Shown: positions 19,187-28,200, counted from the first letter of the stretch. The stretch is 64,000 bases of DNA from Candidatus Mycobacterium wuenschmannii (GCF_030252325.1 NZ_CP126981.1:1984001-2048000), one strand, 5' to 3'. The notes: generated by a model not told the origin, from the letters alone. Translations and numbers: made by a program.

Positions 19187-19822
19187 TTAGGACAGACGAC
19201 CCCGCAGGACCGGCAGCCCCGGCCCGGTGAGGCCGGCCAATACCGTGGTGCGCCCACAGATGCCCATCATCAGCGTGGCGACCGGGCCACTGATCTCGGC
19301 ACCGTCGCGCCATCGCCGGTCGATATCGTTGGCGGACAACCGAATTCCCCGCAGCCGGCCCAACGACACGAAGCCGATCGGCCAACCGCCGGTGAGGAAA
19401 TCCACCGCGGTCGCCGTGCGCTCGACGTCGGGTTGAAACGGCAGGCCGAGCGCGATCCGGACGTCACCGGTGTGCACCAGGATGTCGGCGAGCGGGCCCC
19501 GCGGACCGAATACCGGCGACGAAACGGGCCGGTCGGCATTCGCGTGAAGATCGGCAACGATATCGGTGGTCGGCGCCTGCGCGCGGCGGCGCGCAAGGGT
19601 GTCGATGCCGCGATCCAGGCTCCCGCACCGGACCGCCATCTTCAGGAATCCGGGCATGCCGTCGAGCACCGTGCTCACCACGTGCGCGGCCACCGTCTTG
19701 ACGTCCCAGCCGCGGCAGAGGCTCGGCGTCGCCAACTGCGCGTCGTCGAGCCCCTCGATCAGTTGCGCGAACTCACGTCGCTGGTGGGCGACCGCCGCGA
19801 AGACGAACTCATGGTCGACCAT
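19187..19822 (-). CDS. Maleylpyruvate isomerase-family, mycothiol-dependent protein
   Basis: 211-residue protein of the actinobacterial mycothiol-dependent maleylpyruvate isomerase/DinB-like family. The N terminus has the helix with LIEGLDDAQLATPSLCRGWDVKTVAAHV, including the conserved tryptophan and the histidine of the metal site, and GDVRIALG near residue 130 supplies another conserved part. The precise substrate is unknown, as for most family members. It lies two bases downstream of the cyclase gene on the same strand and is probably co-transcribed with it. Confidence 0.75.
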   Translation of the reverse strand: MVDHEFVFAAVAHQRREFAQLIEGLDDAQLATPSLCRGWDVKTVAAHVVSTVLDGMPGFLKMAVRCGSLDRGIDTLARRRAQAPTTDIVADLHANADRPVSSPVFGPRGPLADILVHTGDVRIALGLPFQPDVERTATAVDFLTGGWPIGFVSLGRLRGIRLSANDIDRRWRDGAEISGPVATLMMGICGRTTVLAGLTGPGLPVLRGRLS

Positions 19823-19824
19823 GG

Positions 19825-21333
19825 CTACTCCTCATCCGATGGGGTCCAGATGTGGGTGGCATCCGAGCGGCCGCGCAACACGGTCTCGCTGTCCGGCGCC
19901 CACCGCGACCGCTCGGCATCGTCGGCGCGCTCGACCGCGGCGGCCGAGCCCGCGACCCGCTGGCCCACAGTCTTGGCGAAGTCGGCCAGGCGGGCCGCCT
20001 CGTTCACGGCATCGCCGACAACCGTGTATTCGTAACGGTTTTCGGCCCCGATATTGCCGGCGAAGACCGGCCCGGCCGATACGCCGATGCCGAAGTCGAC
20101 CTCCGGCAGCTGCTGGAGTTCGGTGCGCAGCAGCCGGGCGGTGGCCAACGCGGCCGACGCGCAGTCGTCGTGCGCCAACGGCGCCCCGAAGACGGCCAAC
20201 GCTGCATCACCCTGGAACTTGTTGATCAACCCGTGGTGATCGTCGACGGCGTCGACCACGATGCGAAAGAAGTCGTTGAGAACGCGGGCCACCTCTTGCG
20301 GCGGTCGACTCGCCGCCAACGTCGTGGACCCGACGAGGTCGATGAACAGCACGGCCGACTCGCGGACGTCGCCGGACAGCGTGGTGCCCTCTTCGATCGC
20401 GCGACGGGCCACGTCGTCGCCGACGTGGCGGCCGAACAGGTCGCGCAACCGGTCGCGCTCGCCGATGCCGGCGACCATGCGATTGAACCCGTTTTGCAGG
20501 CGGCCGAGTTCGGACTTCTCGTACACGCCGACGACGGTGTCGATTTTGCCCTTCTCCACCCGGGCCATCGCGTCGACCACCTCGCGCACCGGATCCGATA
20601 TCGATCGGGACGTCATGATCATCACCGGCAGCCCGATCAGGATCGCGACGAGCGTCACCACCAGAATGGGCATCTCGACCGACCCGGTCCGCTGGATGAT
20701 CCAGCCGTTGGAGCGGGTCAGCACCAGCCCGGCGATCGCGACGCACGGTAGCCCGCTGCCCAAGAGCCACATGCCGATCAGCCGGGCAAGCACACTGGGC
20801 GCCACCACCGTGCCGTCGGAGCCCTGGGTGGCCGCCAGCATGATCGGCCGCAGGGACCGCTGGGTGAGCAACAGGCTGAGACTCGCGGCCGCGGTACCGC
20901 CGAACACCACCGCCAACAGCGTCGGAACCCACAGTGCGGCAACGCCACTGAGATTCAGGACCAGGTAGCTCAGGCCGCTGGTCGCCCACACCACCGCGAG
21001 TATCGCCGACTGTCGCGGCAACAGGCGCATGGCCGACCGGCGCTGCTCGGCATTCGGTTGCCGACCGGCGACGAACCACCGCAACACCGGAATCAGGTTC
21101 GCGACGCCACCGCCGGCCACCGCCGCCGTGCCGAGCACGACGATGATCGCAGCGGTGATCAGGCTGGTCGGCTCGAAGTACACCCGCGCGTTGTCGGAGA
21201 ACTGACCGTGCAACGGGATGACGATCGCGGCCGCGTCCGCAGTGCCGATCAGGTGACCGCACGCGAGACCGGCCGCGTAGCGGGTCGCCATCCTGCGGCC
21301 GGTCGCGCGCTGCGCTCGTCCGGCGTCGGTCAC
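19825..21333 (-). CDS. Membrane adenylate cyclase, class IIIb, with HAMP
   Basis: 502-residue enzyme predicted to make cAMP from ATP. About six transmembrane helices fill residues 15-250, followed by a HAMP linker (SRSISDPVREVVDAMARVEKG) and a C-terminal class III cyclase domain. Metal-binding aspartates are in LFIDLVGST and KFQGDAAL; the purine-site lysine is in INKFQGD, paired with threonine in EYTVVGD (class IIIb pattern), and the transition-state Asn/Arg are in VNEAARL. It resembles the Rv1318c-Rv1320c group and the second cyclase at 53193. Confidence 0.9.
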   Translation of the reverse strand: MTDAGRAQRATGRRMATRYAAGLACGHLIGTADAAAIVIPLHGQFSDNARVYFEPTSLITAAIIVVLGTAAVAGGGVANLIPVLRWFVAGRQPNAEQRRSAMRLLPRQSAILAVVWATSGLSYLVLNLSGVAALWVPTLLAVVFGGTAAASLSLLLTQRSLRPIMLAATQGSDGTVVAPSVLARLIGMWLLGSGLPCVAIAGLVLTRSNGWIIQRTGSVEMPILVVTLVAILIGLPVMIMTSRSISDPVREVVDAMARVEKGKIDTVVGVYEKSELGRLQNGFNRMVAGIGERDRLRDLFGRHVGDDVARRAIEEGTTLSGDVRESAVLFIDLVGSTTLAASRPPQEVARVLNDFFRIVVDAVDDHHGLINKFQGDAALAVFGAPLAHDDCASAALATARLLRTELQQLPEVDFGIGVSAGPVFAGNIGAENRYEYTVVGDAVNEAARLADFAKTVGQRVAGSAAAVERADDAERSRWAPDSETVLRGRSDATHIWTPSDEE

Positions 21334-21339
21334 GAGATC

Positions 21340-21345
21340 AAACTA
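21340..21345 (-). promoter_or_regulatory. -10 box TAGTTT, leaderless
   Basis: TAGTTT on the minus strand is followed by six bases and the GTG of the cyclase gene at 21333, consistent with a leaderless transcript. Confidence 0.45.
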
Positions 21346-21379
21346 GCCCGCTGACGACTCGCGCCGGGCGAAACGTGCG

Positions 21380-22864
21380 TCAGGCTACGGGGTAACCCAC
21401 CGACTTGACTTCGGTGTACTGGTCGAAACCGGCGATACCGTTCTGCCGGCCGACACCGCTGTCCTTGTATCCACCGAACGGGACGTCGGCGCCGTAGGGC
21501 GCGCCGCCGTTGACGCCGATGAAGCCGGCCTTAATCCGCCGCGCCACCGCCAGCGAGTGCTCCAGCGAGCCCGACATCACGTTGCCGGCCAAGCCATAGG
21601 GGCTGTCGTTGGCGATTCGGATCGCGTCCTCTTCGTCGTCGAACGGGATGACCGACAGCACCGGCCCGAAGATCTCTTCCTGCGCGATGGTCATCTTGTT
21701 ATCGACATCGGTGAAAAGCGTTGGGCGGATGAAGTATCCCTTGTCGAAGCCCGTCTCGGCGCCGGGTCCGCCGACCAGCGCGGTCGCACCCTCGTCGACG
21801 CCCTTCTGGATGTATTCGTTCACGCGATCGAATTGCCGCTGGGAAATGACCGGCCCACACAAGGTTCCGGGGTCCTGCGGGTCACCGCAGGTGACGTTCT
21901 CGTAGATGCTCTTGAGGATCGCGACGCCCTCCTCGTAGCGCGACCGTGGCAGCAGCATCCGGGTGGGGTTGGCGCAGCCCTGGCCGGCGTGCATGCAGGG
22001 GGCGATGCCGATCGCGCAGGCCAGCCCGAAGTCGGCGTCTTCCAGGACGATGGTGGCCGACTTGCCGCCGAGTTCGAGGAACAGCCGCTTCATGGTGGCC
22101 GCGCCCTTTTCCATGATCCGCTTGCCGACCACGGTCGAGCCGGTGAACGAGATCAGGTCGACCTTCGGGGAGAGCGTAAGTTCCTCGCCGACAAAGTGAT
22201 CCGAGGCGGTGACGACGTTGACGACACCCGCCGGGATGTCGGTCTTCTCGGCGATCAGCCGACCCAGCCGGGTCGCGTTGAACGGGGTGTTGGGGGCCGG
22301 CTTGAGTACCACGGTGTTACCAGTGCCCAGCGCCTGACCGAGCTTGTTCAGCGTCACCTCGAACGGGAAGTTCCACGGCACGATCGCGCCGACCACGCCG
22401 ACCGGCTCGCGCCACTGCTTGATCGAAGTGTTGGCTCCGGTCAGGCTGATGACCCGGTCGCCGAGGTCGGTCTCCCACGCGTATTCGTCGATCAGCCGGG
22501 CCGGGTACTTCAGGCCGTCCTGCAGCGGGGCGTCCAGCTGCGGACCGAAGGTGATGGCGCGCGGCGAGCCGACCTCGAGGATCAGCTCTTCACGCAGTTC
22601 GTCGATCTCGGACTCGATCGCCTCGTGCAGTTGCAGCAGGCAGCGCTTGCGTAACTCCTTATTGGTCGACCAATCGGTGTCGTCGAACGCGCGCCGGGCG
22701 GCGTCGATCGCCCGGGTCATGTCCTCTTTCGAAGCATCCGCCACCTCGCCGAGGGACTCCTCGGTGGCCGGGTTGATATTGGTGAACGTGCCCGCCTGGC
22801 CGTCGACCAATTTGCCGTCGATCATCATCTTCGGCTCGAAGCGGACCTTTACAGTGTCAGACAT
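21380..22864 (-). CDS. Aldehyde dehydrogenase (NAD(P)+-dependent)
   Basis: 494-residue ALDH-superfamily enzyme oxidising an aldehyde to the acid. The general base glutamate is in LELGGKSA, the nucleophilic cysteine in GQGCANPTR, and the NAD-fold glycine in FTGSTVVGKRI. The ATG at 22864 starts a normal family N terminus; open sequence upstream to 23041 is the promoter region rather than protein. It is divergent from the acyl-CoA dehydrogenase pair at 23050, and the 185-bp gap holds several regulatory-looking motifs. Confidence 0.9.
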   Translation of the reverse strand: MSDTVKVRFEPKMMIDGKLVDGQAGTFTNINPATEESLGEVADASKEDMTRAIDAARRAFDDTDWSTNKELRKRCLLQLHEAIESEIDELREELILEVGSPRAITFGPQLDAPLQDGLKYPARLIDEYAWETDLGDRVISLTGANTSIKQWREPVGVVGAIVPWNFPFEVTLNKLGQALGTGNTVVLKPAPNTPFNATRLGRLIAEKTDIPAGVVNVVTASDHFVGEELTLSPKVDLISFTGSTVVGKRIMEKGAATMKRLFLELGGKSATIVLEDADFGLACAIGIAPCMHAGQGCANPTRMLLPRSRYEEGVAILKSIYENVTCGDPQDPGTLCGPVISQRQFDRVNEYIQKGVDEGATALVGGPGAETGFDKGYFIRPTLFTDVDNKMTIAQEEIFGPVLSVIPFDDEEDAIRIANDSPYGLAGNVMSGSLEHSLAVARRIKAGFIGVNGGAPYGADVPFGGYKDSGVGRQNGIAGFDQYTEVKSVGYPVA

Positions 22865-22979
22865 GTTTGTCGCTCTTTCGTTGGAGGGACGCTGACCGGA
22901 GCGCCGGTCGAAGAATACTATGGGAAGCCTTACTGGAAGATAGCCGGTTGGCAACCCTCGAGAGGCGGCGAGATCGTTT

Positions 22980-22995
22980 GACCAAATATCTGTTC
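22980..22995. promoter_or_regulatory. GACCAAATAT element, shared operator candidate
   Basis: GACCAAATATCTGTTC matches the first ten bases of the near-palindrome at 25364 exactly and has a weaker second arm. It lies in the divergent gap between the aldehyde dehydrogenase and the acyl-CoA dehydrogenase pair. A shared site is what would be expected if the tandem-TetR regulator controls both this gap and its own gene. Confidence 0.4.
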
Positions 22996-23049
22996 CACCG
23001 TAGAGTTCGCCGTTACCCATAGTCAATCGCCCCGGAGTCAACCGGAACC

Positions 23050-24207
23050 GTGGATTTCTCTTACCCCCCAGAGGCCGAACAGGTCCGCAAGGAACTGCGC
23101 GCGTGGCTGGCTGCCAATCTGACCGACGACGTCATCGCAGCCAATCGCGGACGTGGTCGGGACGAGGCCGCCTTCCAGACGTTGCGCGAGTGGAACGCGA
23201 CAATCGCCGACGCCGGCTGGGCGGCGGTGTCCTGGCCGCAGGAATACGGCGGCCGCGGCGCGGGGGTGCTCGAACAACTTGTCTGCGCCGAGGAGACCAC
23301 GCGCGCCCGGGTGCCGGTCCACCTCAACGTGATCGGGATGAACAACATCGCGCCGGCGATCATGCAGCACGGGACCGAGTCGCAGAAGCGCACTCTGCTC
23401 CCCCGGATGATGCGCGCCGACGACATTTGGTGCCAGGGAATGTCGGAGCCCGAAGCGGGATCCGACCTCGCCTCGCTGCGCACCCGCGCGGTGCGAGACG
23501 GCGACCATTACGTGGTCAACGGGCAGAAGATCTGGACCTCCCTCGGCCACCGGGCCCAGTGGTGTCAGCTCTATGTGCGCACCGACCCGGATGCTCCCAA
23601 GCACAAGGGCATCTCGTGCCTGATCCTGGATATGTCGTTGCCGGGCATCGAGGTTCGACCACTCGTCACACTGAGCGGCGAATCGGATTTCGCCGAGGTC
23701 TTCTTCAACGACGTGCGGGTGCCGGCGGACGCGTTGCTCGGCCCGGAAAACGGCGGCTGGGGCATCGCCACCACGACGCTGAGCCATGAGCGCGCCGGGG
23801 CGGCGCGCCTCTACACCGAGATGCAGACACGACTCGAGGAACTCGTCGCGGACCTCGCCGATGTCCGGATCGGAAACCGCCCCGTGTTGGAGGAGCCCAC
23901 GACGCTGCGGCGCCTCGGCGAAATCGCCACGCGCATCAAGTATCTCGAGGTGTTGTGCAAGCGCTCGATCTCGGCGGTCATCCACGGCGGCGACGCCTTC
24001 GGCTCGGCGAGCCTGGCCAAGTCCGTCTGGGGTGAAGTCGGCCAGGACATCGCCGCACTCGCCTTCGACCTGATCGGCATGGACGCCGCGGGCCGCCGAT
24101 GGGCCGACTACCGCTTGACGTCCCGGTCGCTGACGATCGCCGGCGGGACCACCCAGATCAACAAGAACATCACCGCCCAACGCGTCCTGGGGTTGCCGCG
24201 CGGATGA
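23050..24207 (+). CDS. Acyl-CoA dehydrogenase subunit, lacks usual catalytic Glu
   Basis: 385-residue acyl-CoA dehydrogenase-fold protein starting at GTG, preceded by CCGGAG. The flavin/substrate region SEPEAGSDLAS is present. At the usual position of the C-terminal catalytic glutamate it has IAGGTTQINKN instead of EGTSEIQ. In actinobacterial steroid catabolism such proteins pair with a second diverged subunit in an alpha2beta2 enzyme (FadE28/FadE29-type). The ATGA overlap with the next gene supports that arrangement here. Confidence 0.85.
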   Translation: MDFSYPPEAEQVRKELRAWLAANLTDDVIAANRGRGRDEAAFQTLREWNATIADAGWAAVSWPQEYGGRGAGVLEQLVCAEETTRARVPVHLNVIGMNNIAPAIMQHGTESQKRTLLPRMMRADDIWCQGMSEPEAGSDLASLRTRAVRDGDHYVVNGQKIWTSLGHRAQWCQLYVRTDPDAPKHKGISCLILDMSLPGIEVRPLVTLSGESDFAEVFFNDVRVPADALLGPENGGWGIATTTLSHERAGAARLYTEMQTRLEELVADLADVRIGNRPVLEEPTTLRRLGEIATRIKYLEVLCKRSISAVIHGGDAFGSASLAKSVWGEVGQDIAALAFDLIGMDAAGRRWADYRLTSRSLTIAGGTTQINKNITAQRVLGLPRG

Positions 24208-25295
24208 ACCTCGAACTGACCGACGAGCAGATCGCCTTGCGCGACACCGTCCGGAGCTTTCTCGCCGAACGCGCGTCGATCAATGGGCATGTCCGGCCGC
24301 TACTCGACGACGACACCGGCAGCACCGAGGCGGTCTGGCGGGGCCTCGCCGAGTTAGGCACCACCGGATTACTCGTGCCCCTGGAGTACGACGGCGCCGG
24401 CATGACGATGGTCGAGGCCGGGATCGTCGCCGAAGAGCTGGGCGCGGGATTGCATCCGGGGCCGTGGCTTTCCTCGGCCGTCGCCGCGACCCGGGCGCTC
24501 ACGCGGTTCGACGTGGCGCCGGACCTGGCCGCTCCCCTGCTGACCGGCATCGGCGACGGGTCGCTGATCGCAACAGTGGGCCCGGTCGACGGCGCGCGCC
24601 CGAGCGTGGTCGATGGCGCGACGGTCAGCGGTGAGATCGACAGCGTGTGGGACGTCGCCGCGGCGGACGTGATACTCGTGCTCGCCGATGATCGGCACGG
24701 CACAGGGCTTTTCGCGGTGCAGACGACAGCGGACGGCCTGGATGCCACGATTCAGGACGGAATCGACCTGACGCGCAAGCGCTTTCACGTCCGGTTCGAC
24801 GGGACGCCCGCGCAGCGTCTGGCCGACGCCTCGCCCGAGGCGATCGAAGCGCTGACCGACGACGTCACGATCGCCTGGGCAGCCGACGCCTTGGGTGCGG
24901 CGCGTGCAATCGTGCACCTGGTCGTCGAGTACGCCAAAGTGCGCCGCCAGTTCGGTCAGCCGATCGGTGCGTTCCAGGCCGTGCAGCATCTGTGCGCGGA
25001 CATGTACGAGACCGTGGAGTTGGCGCGCAGCGGAGTCATTCACGCCCTGTGGGCCGCCGATGCCGGGACCCGCACCGAACGGCATGCCGCCGCGCTGCGG
25101 GCGAAAGCCTTCGCCGGGCGACTGGCCACGGTCGGCGACACCGCGATCCAGGTCTTCGGTGGTATCGGCTACACCTGGGAGCACGATGCCCATCTGTATC
25201 TCAAGCGCCTGCTGAGTTGGAGCGCGTTCCTCGATTCCTCCGACGGCTATCTCGTGCGTCTCGGCGCCGAATTCGCCGCGTCGGTGCTCGGCTGA
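24204..25295 (+). CDS. Acyl-CoA dehydrogenase, partner subunit
   Basis: 363-residue diverged acyl-CoA dehydrogenase. The N-terminal helical domain (LTDEQIALRDTVRSFLAER) and C-terminal FGGIGYTWEHDAHLYLKR are recognisable; the middle domain is weakly conserved and lacks the normal TEPxxGSD segment. The ATG at 24204 overlaps the stop of the first subunit. The features fit the second member of a heterotetrameric dehydrogenase acting on a bulky or short side chain. Function is by family analogy. Confidence 0.83.
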   Translation: MNLELTDEQIALRDTVRSFLAERASINGHVRPLLDDDTGSTEAVWRGLAELGTTGLLVPLEYDGAGMTMVEAGIVAEELGAGLHPGPWLSSAVAATRALTRFDVAPDLAAPLLTGIGDGSLIATVGPVDGARPSVVDGATVSGEIDSVWDVAAADVILVLADDRHGTGLFAVQTTADGLDATIQDGIDLTRKRFHVRFDGTPAQRLADASPEAIEALTDDVTIAWAADALGAARAIVHLVVEYAKVRRQFGQPIGAFQAVQHLCADMYETVELARSGVIHALWAADAGTRTERHAAALRAKAFAGRLATVGDTAIQVFGGIGYTWEHDAHLYLKRLLSWSAFLDSSDGYLVRLGAEFAASVLG

Positions 25296-25363
25296 CCCGG
25301 GTCGCGCACGTCGCGAATAGCGTTCAACCTGCACAATCAGTCCGAAGTCACCTGGTAGCGTCA

Positions 25364-25379
25364 GACCAAATATTCGGTC
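25364..25379. promoter_or_regulatory. Palindrome GACCAAATATTCGGTC, operator candidate
   Basis: A 16-bp near-perfect inverted repeat (one mismatched pair) lies 33 bases before the GTG of the tandem-TetR gene. It shares GACCAAATAT with the site at 22980. The position fits autorepression by that regulator. Confidence 0.55.
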
Positions 25380-25412
25380 ATGGATTTCACGGGACCGGCC
25401 TGTGGAGGTGGC

Positions 25413-26846
25413 GTGGGGCTTCAGCAACCAGCCGAGGCTGCAGCATCTGCGAGTTCCGCACGCCTAGACTTGCCCGATGCCGATTCACCTGCCCGGTCTG
25501 ACAGTGCCGGGCGTTCTCGCGTGACGCCACGGGGACGTGGCGCTGCCAAGCGTGTTCCCGACGCGGCAATTGGTGGGGGCGGCGCGTACGACGACGGCAC
25601 CCGCCGCACCGAAATCCTGCACACCGCCGCAACGTTGATCGCCTCGTCGGGCTTGCGGACGTCGCTCCAGGAGATCGCGGACGCGGCCGGAATTTTGCCC
25701 GGCAGCCTGTATCACCACTTCGAATCGAAGGAAGCGATCCTCGTCGAACTGGTGCGGCGGTATTACGCCGATCTGGACCGCATCGGCGAGATCGCCCACC
25801 AGAAATTGGACAACGCCGACCCGCGCTCGGTCGCCGACAAGATCGTCGAGCTGGGTTCGGCGATCGCTCGTTGCGCTGTGCAGCACCGCGCCGCGCTGCA
25901 GATGTCGTTCTACGAAGCACCGAGCGCGAATCCGGAACTCGTTGAGCTGCTACAGAACCCGCCGACGGCCGTCCAGCAGGCGATGTTGGAGACCCTGCGC
26001 GCGGGCAGGTGGAGCGGCTTCATCAGGCCCGACATCGACCTGCCGACCCTGGCCGACCGGATCTGCCAGACCATGATGCACGTCGGGCTCGACATCATCC
26101 GGCACACCGGCGCGGCCGACCAGACCGCGGTCGTCATGTGCCGGATCATGTTGCACGGCCTGGCGAGTCGGTCCTACAGCGACCAGGAGCTCAACTCCTC
26201 CCCCGCATTCGCCGCCGCCGAGGCCGCCATCCAGACCTGGAGTGACGACAGCGATTCCGACGGCAACGACAAGGCCGCCCACGTCCGCTCGGTCGCACGG
26301 GCCGAATTCGGCAAGAAAGGCTACGAGGTCACCACGATTCGCGACATCGCGGCAGCGGCGGGTCTGGGCACCGGGACGGTCTATCGGTTGATTGGGTCGA
26401 AGGACGAATTGCTCGCCTCGATCATGGAGTCGTTCGGACAGAAGGCCGGCGGCGGCTTCGCCAGCGTGCTCCGCACCGATGCCACCCCGGTGGAGAAGCT
26501 GGACGCGCTCAGCTGGGTCAACATCAACGCCCTCGACCAGTTCCCGGATGAGTGGAAGATTCAACTCGCGTGGATGCGCCAGTCGCCGCCCGACACCCCC
26601 AATCCCGGCCTGGCGTTCACCATGCGCCTGCGTCAACTGCGCGGGTTGCTGTCCGACGGGATCGAGTCCGGCGACATCCGTATCGAGGACGCGCCGTCGC
26701 TGTCGATGCTGGCGCGGTACGTCATGGACGTGCTGTGGGTGCCGGAAAACATCGTGCGATCGCAGGGCAAGGATGCGGCGCTGGTCAACGCGCGGGACAC
26801 CGTCGTGCGCGGCGCGGCCGAACGTGACACTTCGACCCACATCTGA
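25413..26846 (+). CDS. Regulator with two tandem TetR domains
   Basis: 477-residue protein containing two complete TetR DNA-binding domains. The first HTH is at residues about 65-112 (TSLQEIADAAGILPGSLYHHF), followed by a helical ligand domain; the second is at about 287-336 (VTTIRDIAAAAGLGTGTVYR), followed by a second helical domain ending the protein. The GTG at 25413 is chosen because GGAGG lies just upstream; an ATG at 25380 falls directly after the palindrome. The first 60 residues are low-complexity. A single chain may act as a pseudo-dimer or bridge two sites. It probably regulates the adjacent dehydrogenase genes. Confidence 0.85.
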   Translation: MGLQQPAEAAASASSARLDLPDADSPARSDSAGRSRVTPRGRGAAKRVPDAAIGGGGAYDDGTRRTEILHTAATLIASSGLRTSLQEIADAAGILPGSLYHHFESKEAILVELVRRYYADLDRIGEIAHQKLDNADPRSVADKIVELGSAIARCAVQHRAALQMSFYEAPSANPELVELLQNPPTAVQQAMLETLRAGRWSGFIRPDIDLPTLADRICQTMMHVGLDIIRHTGAADQTAVVMCRIMLHGLASRSYSDQELNSSPAFAAAEAAIQTWSDDSDSDGNDKAAHVRSVARAEFGKKGYEVTTIRDIAAAAGLGTGTVYRLIGSKDELLASIMESFGQKAGGGFASVLRTDATPVEKLDALSWVNINALDQFPDEWKIQLAWMRQSPPDTPNPGLAFTMRLRQLRGLLSDGIESGDIRIEDAPSLSMLARYVMDVLWVPENIVRSQGKDAALVNARDTVVRGAAERDTSTHI

Positions 26847-26896
26847 CAACCAAAGTCCTTGTGCCGGGGATGAGGCCTGCATAAGGTCATCGCAAG

Positions 26897-26909
26897 GCTT
26901 ACCGTAGGC
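26897..26909 (+). promoter_or_regulatory. Near-palindrome GCTTACCGTAGGC / -10 candidate
   Basis: GCTTACCGTAGGC is a near-perfect inverted repeat 20 bases before the SDR start at 26929. It resembles the element at 749-761 (shared GTGCCTAC on opposite strands). TACCGT inside it fits the -10 pattern, so it may be promoter and operator at once. Confidence 0.35.
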
Positions 26910-26928
26910 ACCCCGGGAGAGGATCCAC

Positions 26929-27768
26929 ATGACTGGTATCGATCAGTTCCGCTACGACGGCAAGCGAGCCCTGGTCGTCGGAGGCGCGACCGGCATGGGC
27001 GCCGCGGCGGCCAAGATCGTCGGCGACCTCGGCGCCGAGGTCATCAACCTGGACTACGCGCCGGTGGAATCCGGACTCGGCCAGGGCATCCAGGTGGACC
27101 TGCGCGATCCCGCATCAATCAACAGCGCGCTCGAGCAGGTCGGCCAGGTCGACGCGCTGTTCTCGGCCGCCGGCATCGCGGACGGCCCGGACCTGATGAA
27201 GATCAACTTCATCGGCCACCGGCACGTGATCGACACGCTGATCAACAACGGCCAAATGAGCCGCGGTTCGGCCATCTGCTTCATCTCCTCGGTGGCAGGC
27301 ATCGGCTGGGAGACCGACCTGCCGCGGCTGCAGGAATTCCTGGCCACCCCCGACTTCGAGTCCGCCGACGCGTGGTCCAAGGCTCACGAGGCCGACAATT
27401 TCGGGCACTACGGCACCAGCAAGCAGGCGATCAACGCCTACGTGGCGACGCACGCATTCCCGTTCCTGGCCAAGGGAATTCGCATCAACGCCATCTGCCC
27501 GGGGCCGACCGACACCCCGCTGGCCCGAGCCAACGCCGACCTGTGGCTGTCGTTCGCGCAGGACTACCGCGAGGCGACCGGCACCGCGACGCACACGCCT
27601 GAGCAGATGGGCAACGTGATGGCGTTTCTCAACAGCGATGCCGCCGCCGGCATCAACGGCGTCACACTGCTGGTCGACTACGGGCACGTCAACTCGTCCA
27701 ATACCGGAACCTTCGCCGCCGGCAAGCCGATCATCGACTTGCTGATGGGACGTATCTCGCTCGGTTAG
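26929..27768 (+). CDS. Short-chain dehydrogenase/reductase
   Basis: 279-residue SDR. The cofactor loop is GGATGMGAAAA, the catalytic serine is in FISSVAGIG, and the Tyr-Lys pair is in YGTSKQA. The region after the serine holds an insertion of about 30 residues (DLPRLQEFLATPDFESADAW), a feature of 3-alpha-hydroxysteroid dehydrogenase/carbonyl reductase-type members. A GAGAGG ribosome site precedes the ATG. It lies 10 bases upstream of the lipoprotein gene. Confidence 0.82.
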   Translation: MTGIDQFRYDGKRALVVGGATGMGAAAAKIVGDLGAEVINLDYAPVESGLGQGIQVDLRDPASINSALEQVGQVDALFSAAGIADGPDLMKINFIGHRHVIDTLINNGQMSRGSAICFISSVAGIGWETDLPRLQEFLATPDFESADAWSKAHEADNFGHYGTSKQAINAYVATHAFPFLAKGIRINAICPGPTDTPLARANADLWLSFAQDYREATGTATHTPEQMGNVMAFLNSDAAAGINGVTLLVDYGHVNSSNTGTFAAGKPIIDLLMGRISLG

Positions 27769-27777
27769 GAGTTCGCG

Positions 27778-28200
27778 ATGAGACGACGACTCGGAACGGC
27801 GGCGGTGGCCGCTGCAGTGCTGGCGGCCGCCTGCGCGGGTTGCTTCGGGCAGGACAGCAAAGCGACCCAGAAAACCGCGCACATCACGGTGGACAACGAC
27901 AGCCGCACCTCGCATGCCGTGACCTGCAATCAGGTCAATTGGCTGCTGACCGCGAACATCAGCGTCGCGCCCGCGAACGTGAAGGTGCTGCTGAAGTTGG
28001 ACTCGGATCAGCCCAAGGTCGAATCCGTCCACTTCGACAACTTCGTGGGCTTCTCCGGGGTCTCCAACTCCGGTGCGGGCGACGCGAAGATACGCGTTGC
28101 GCACGACACCTACACGATCACGGGCACCGCATCCGGCAGCAGGCTCAATGATCCGCGCGTCTCGATAGACGAGCCGTTCACCATCGAAGTGGGTTGCTGA
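27778..28200 (+). CDS. LpqH-family (19-kDa antigen-like) lipoprotein
   Basis: 140-residue secreted lipoprotein. A short positively charged N terminus is followed by a hydrophobic stretch ending in LAAACAGC; either cysteine could carry the lipid. The mature part follows the mycobacterial 19-kDa lipoprotein pattern: VTCNQ near the start, VESVHF, YTITGTASG, and FTIEVGC at the end, so the two outer cysteines probably form the family's disulphide. Family members are surface lipoproteins of uncertain function that stimulate host Toll-like receptor 2 in pathogens. Confidence 0.8.
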   Translation: MRRRLGTAAVAAAVLAAACAGCFGQDSKATQKTAHITVDNDSRTSHAVTCNQVNWLLTANISVAPANVKVLLKLDSDQPKVESVHFDNFVGFSGVSNSGAGDAKIRVAHDTYTITGTASGSRLNDPRVSIDEPFTIEVGC

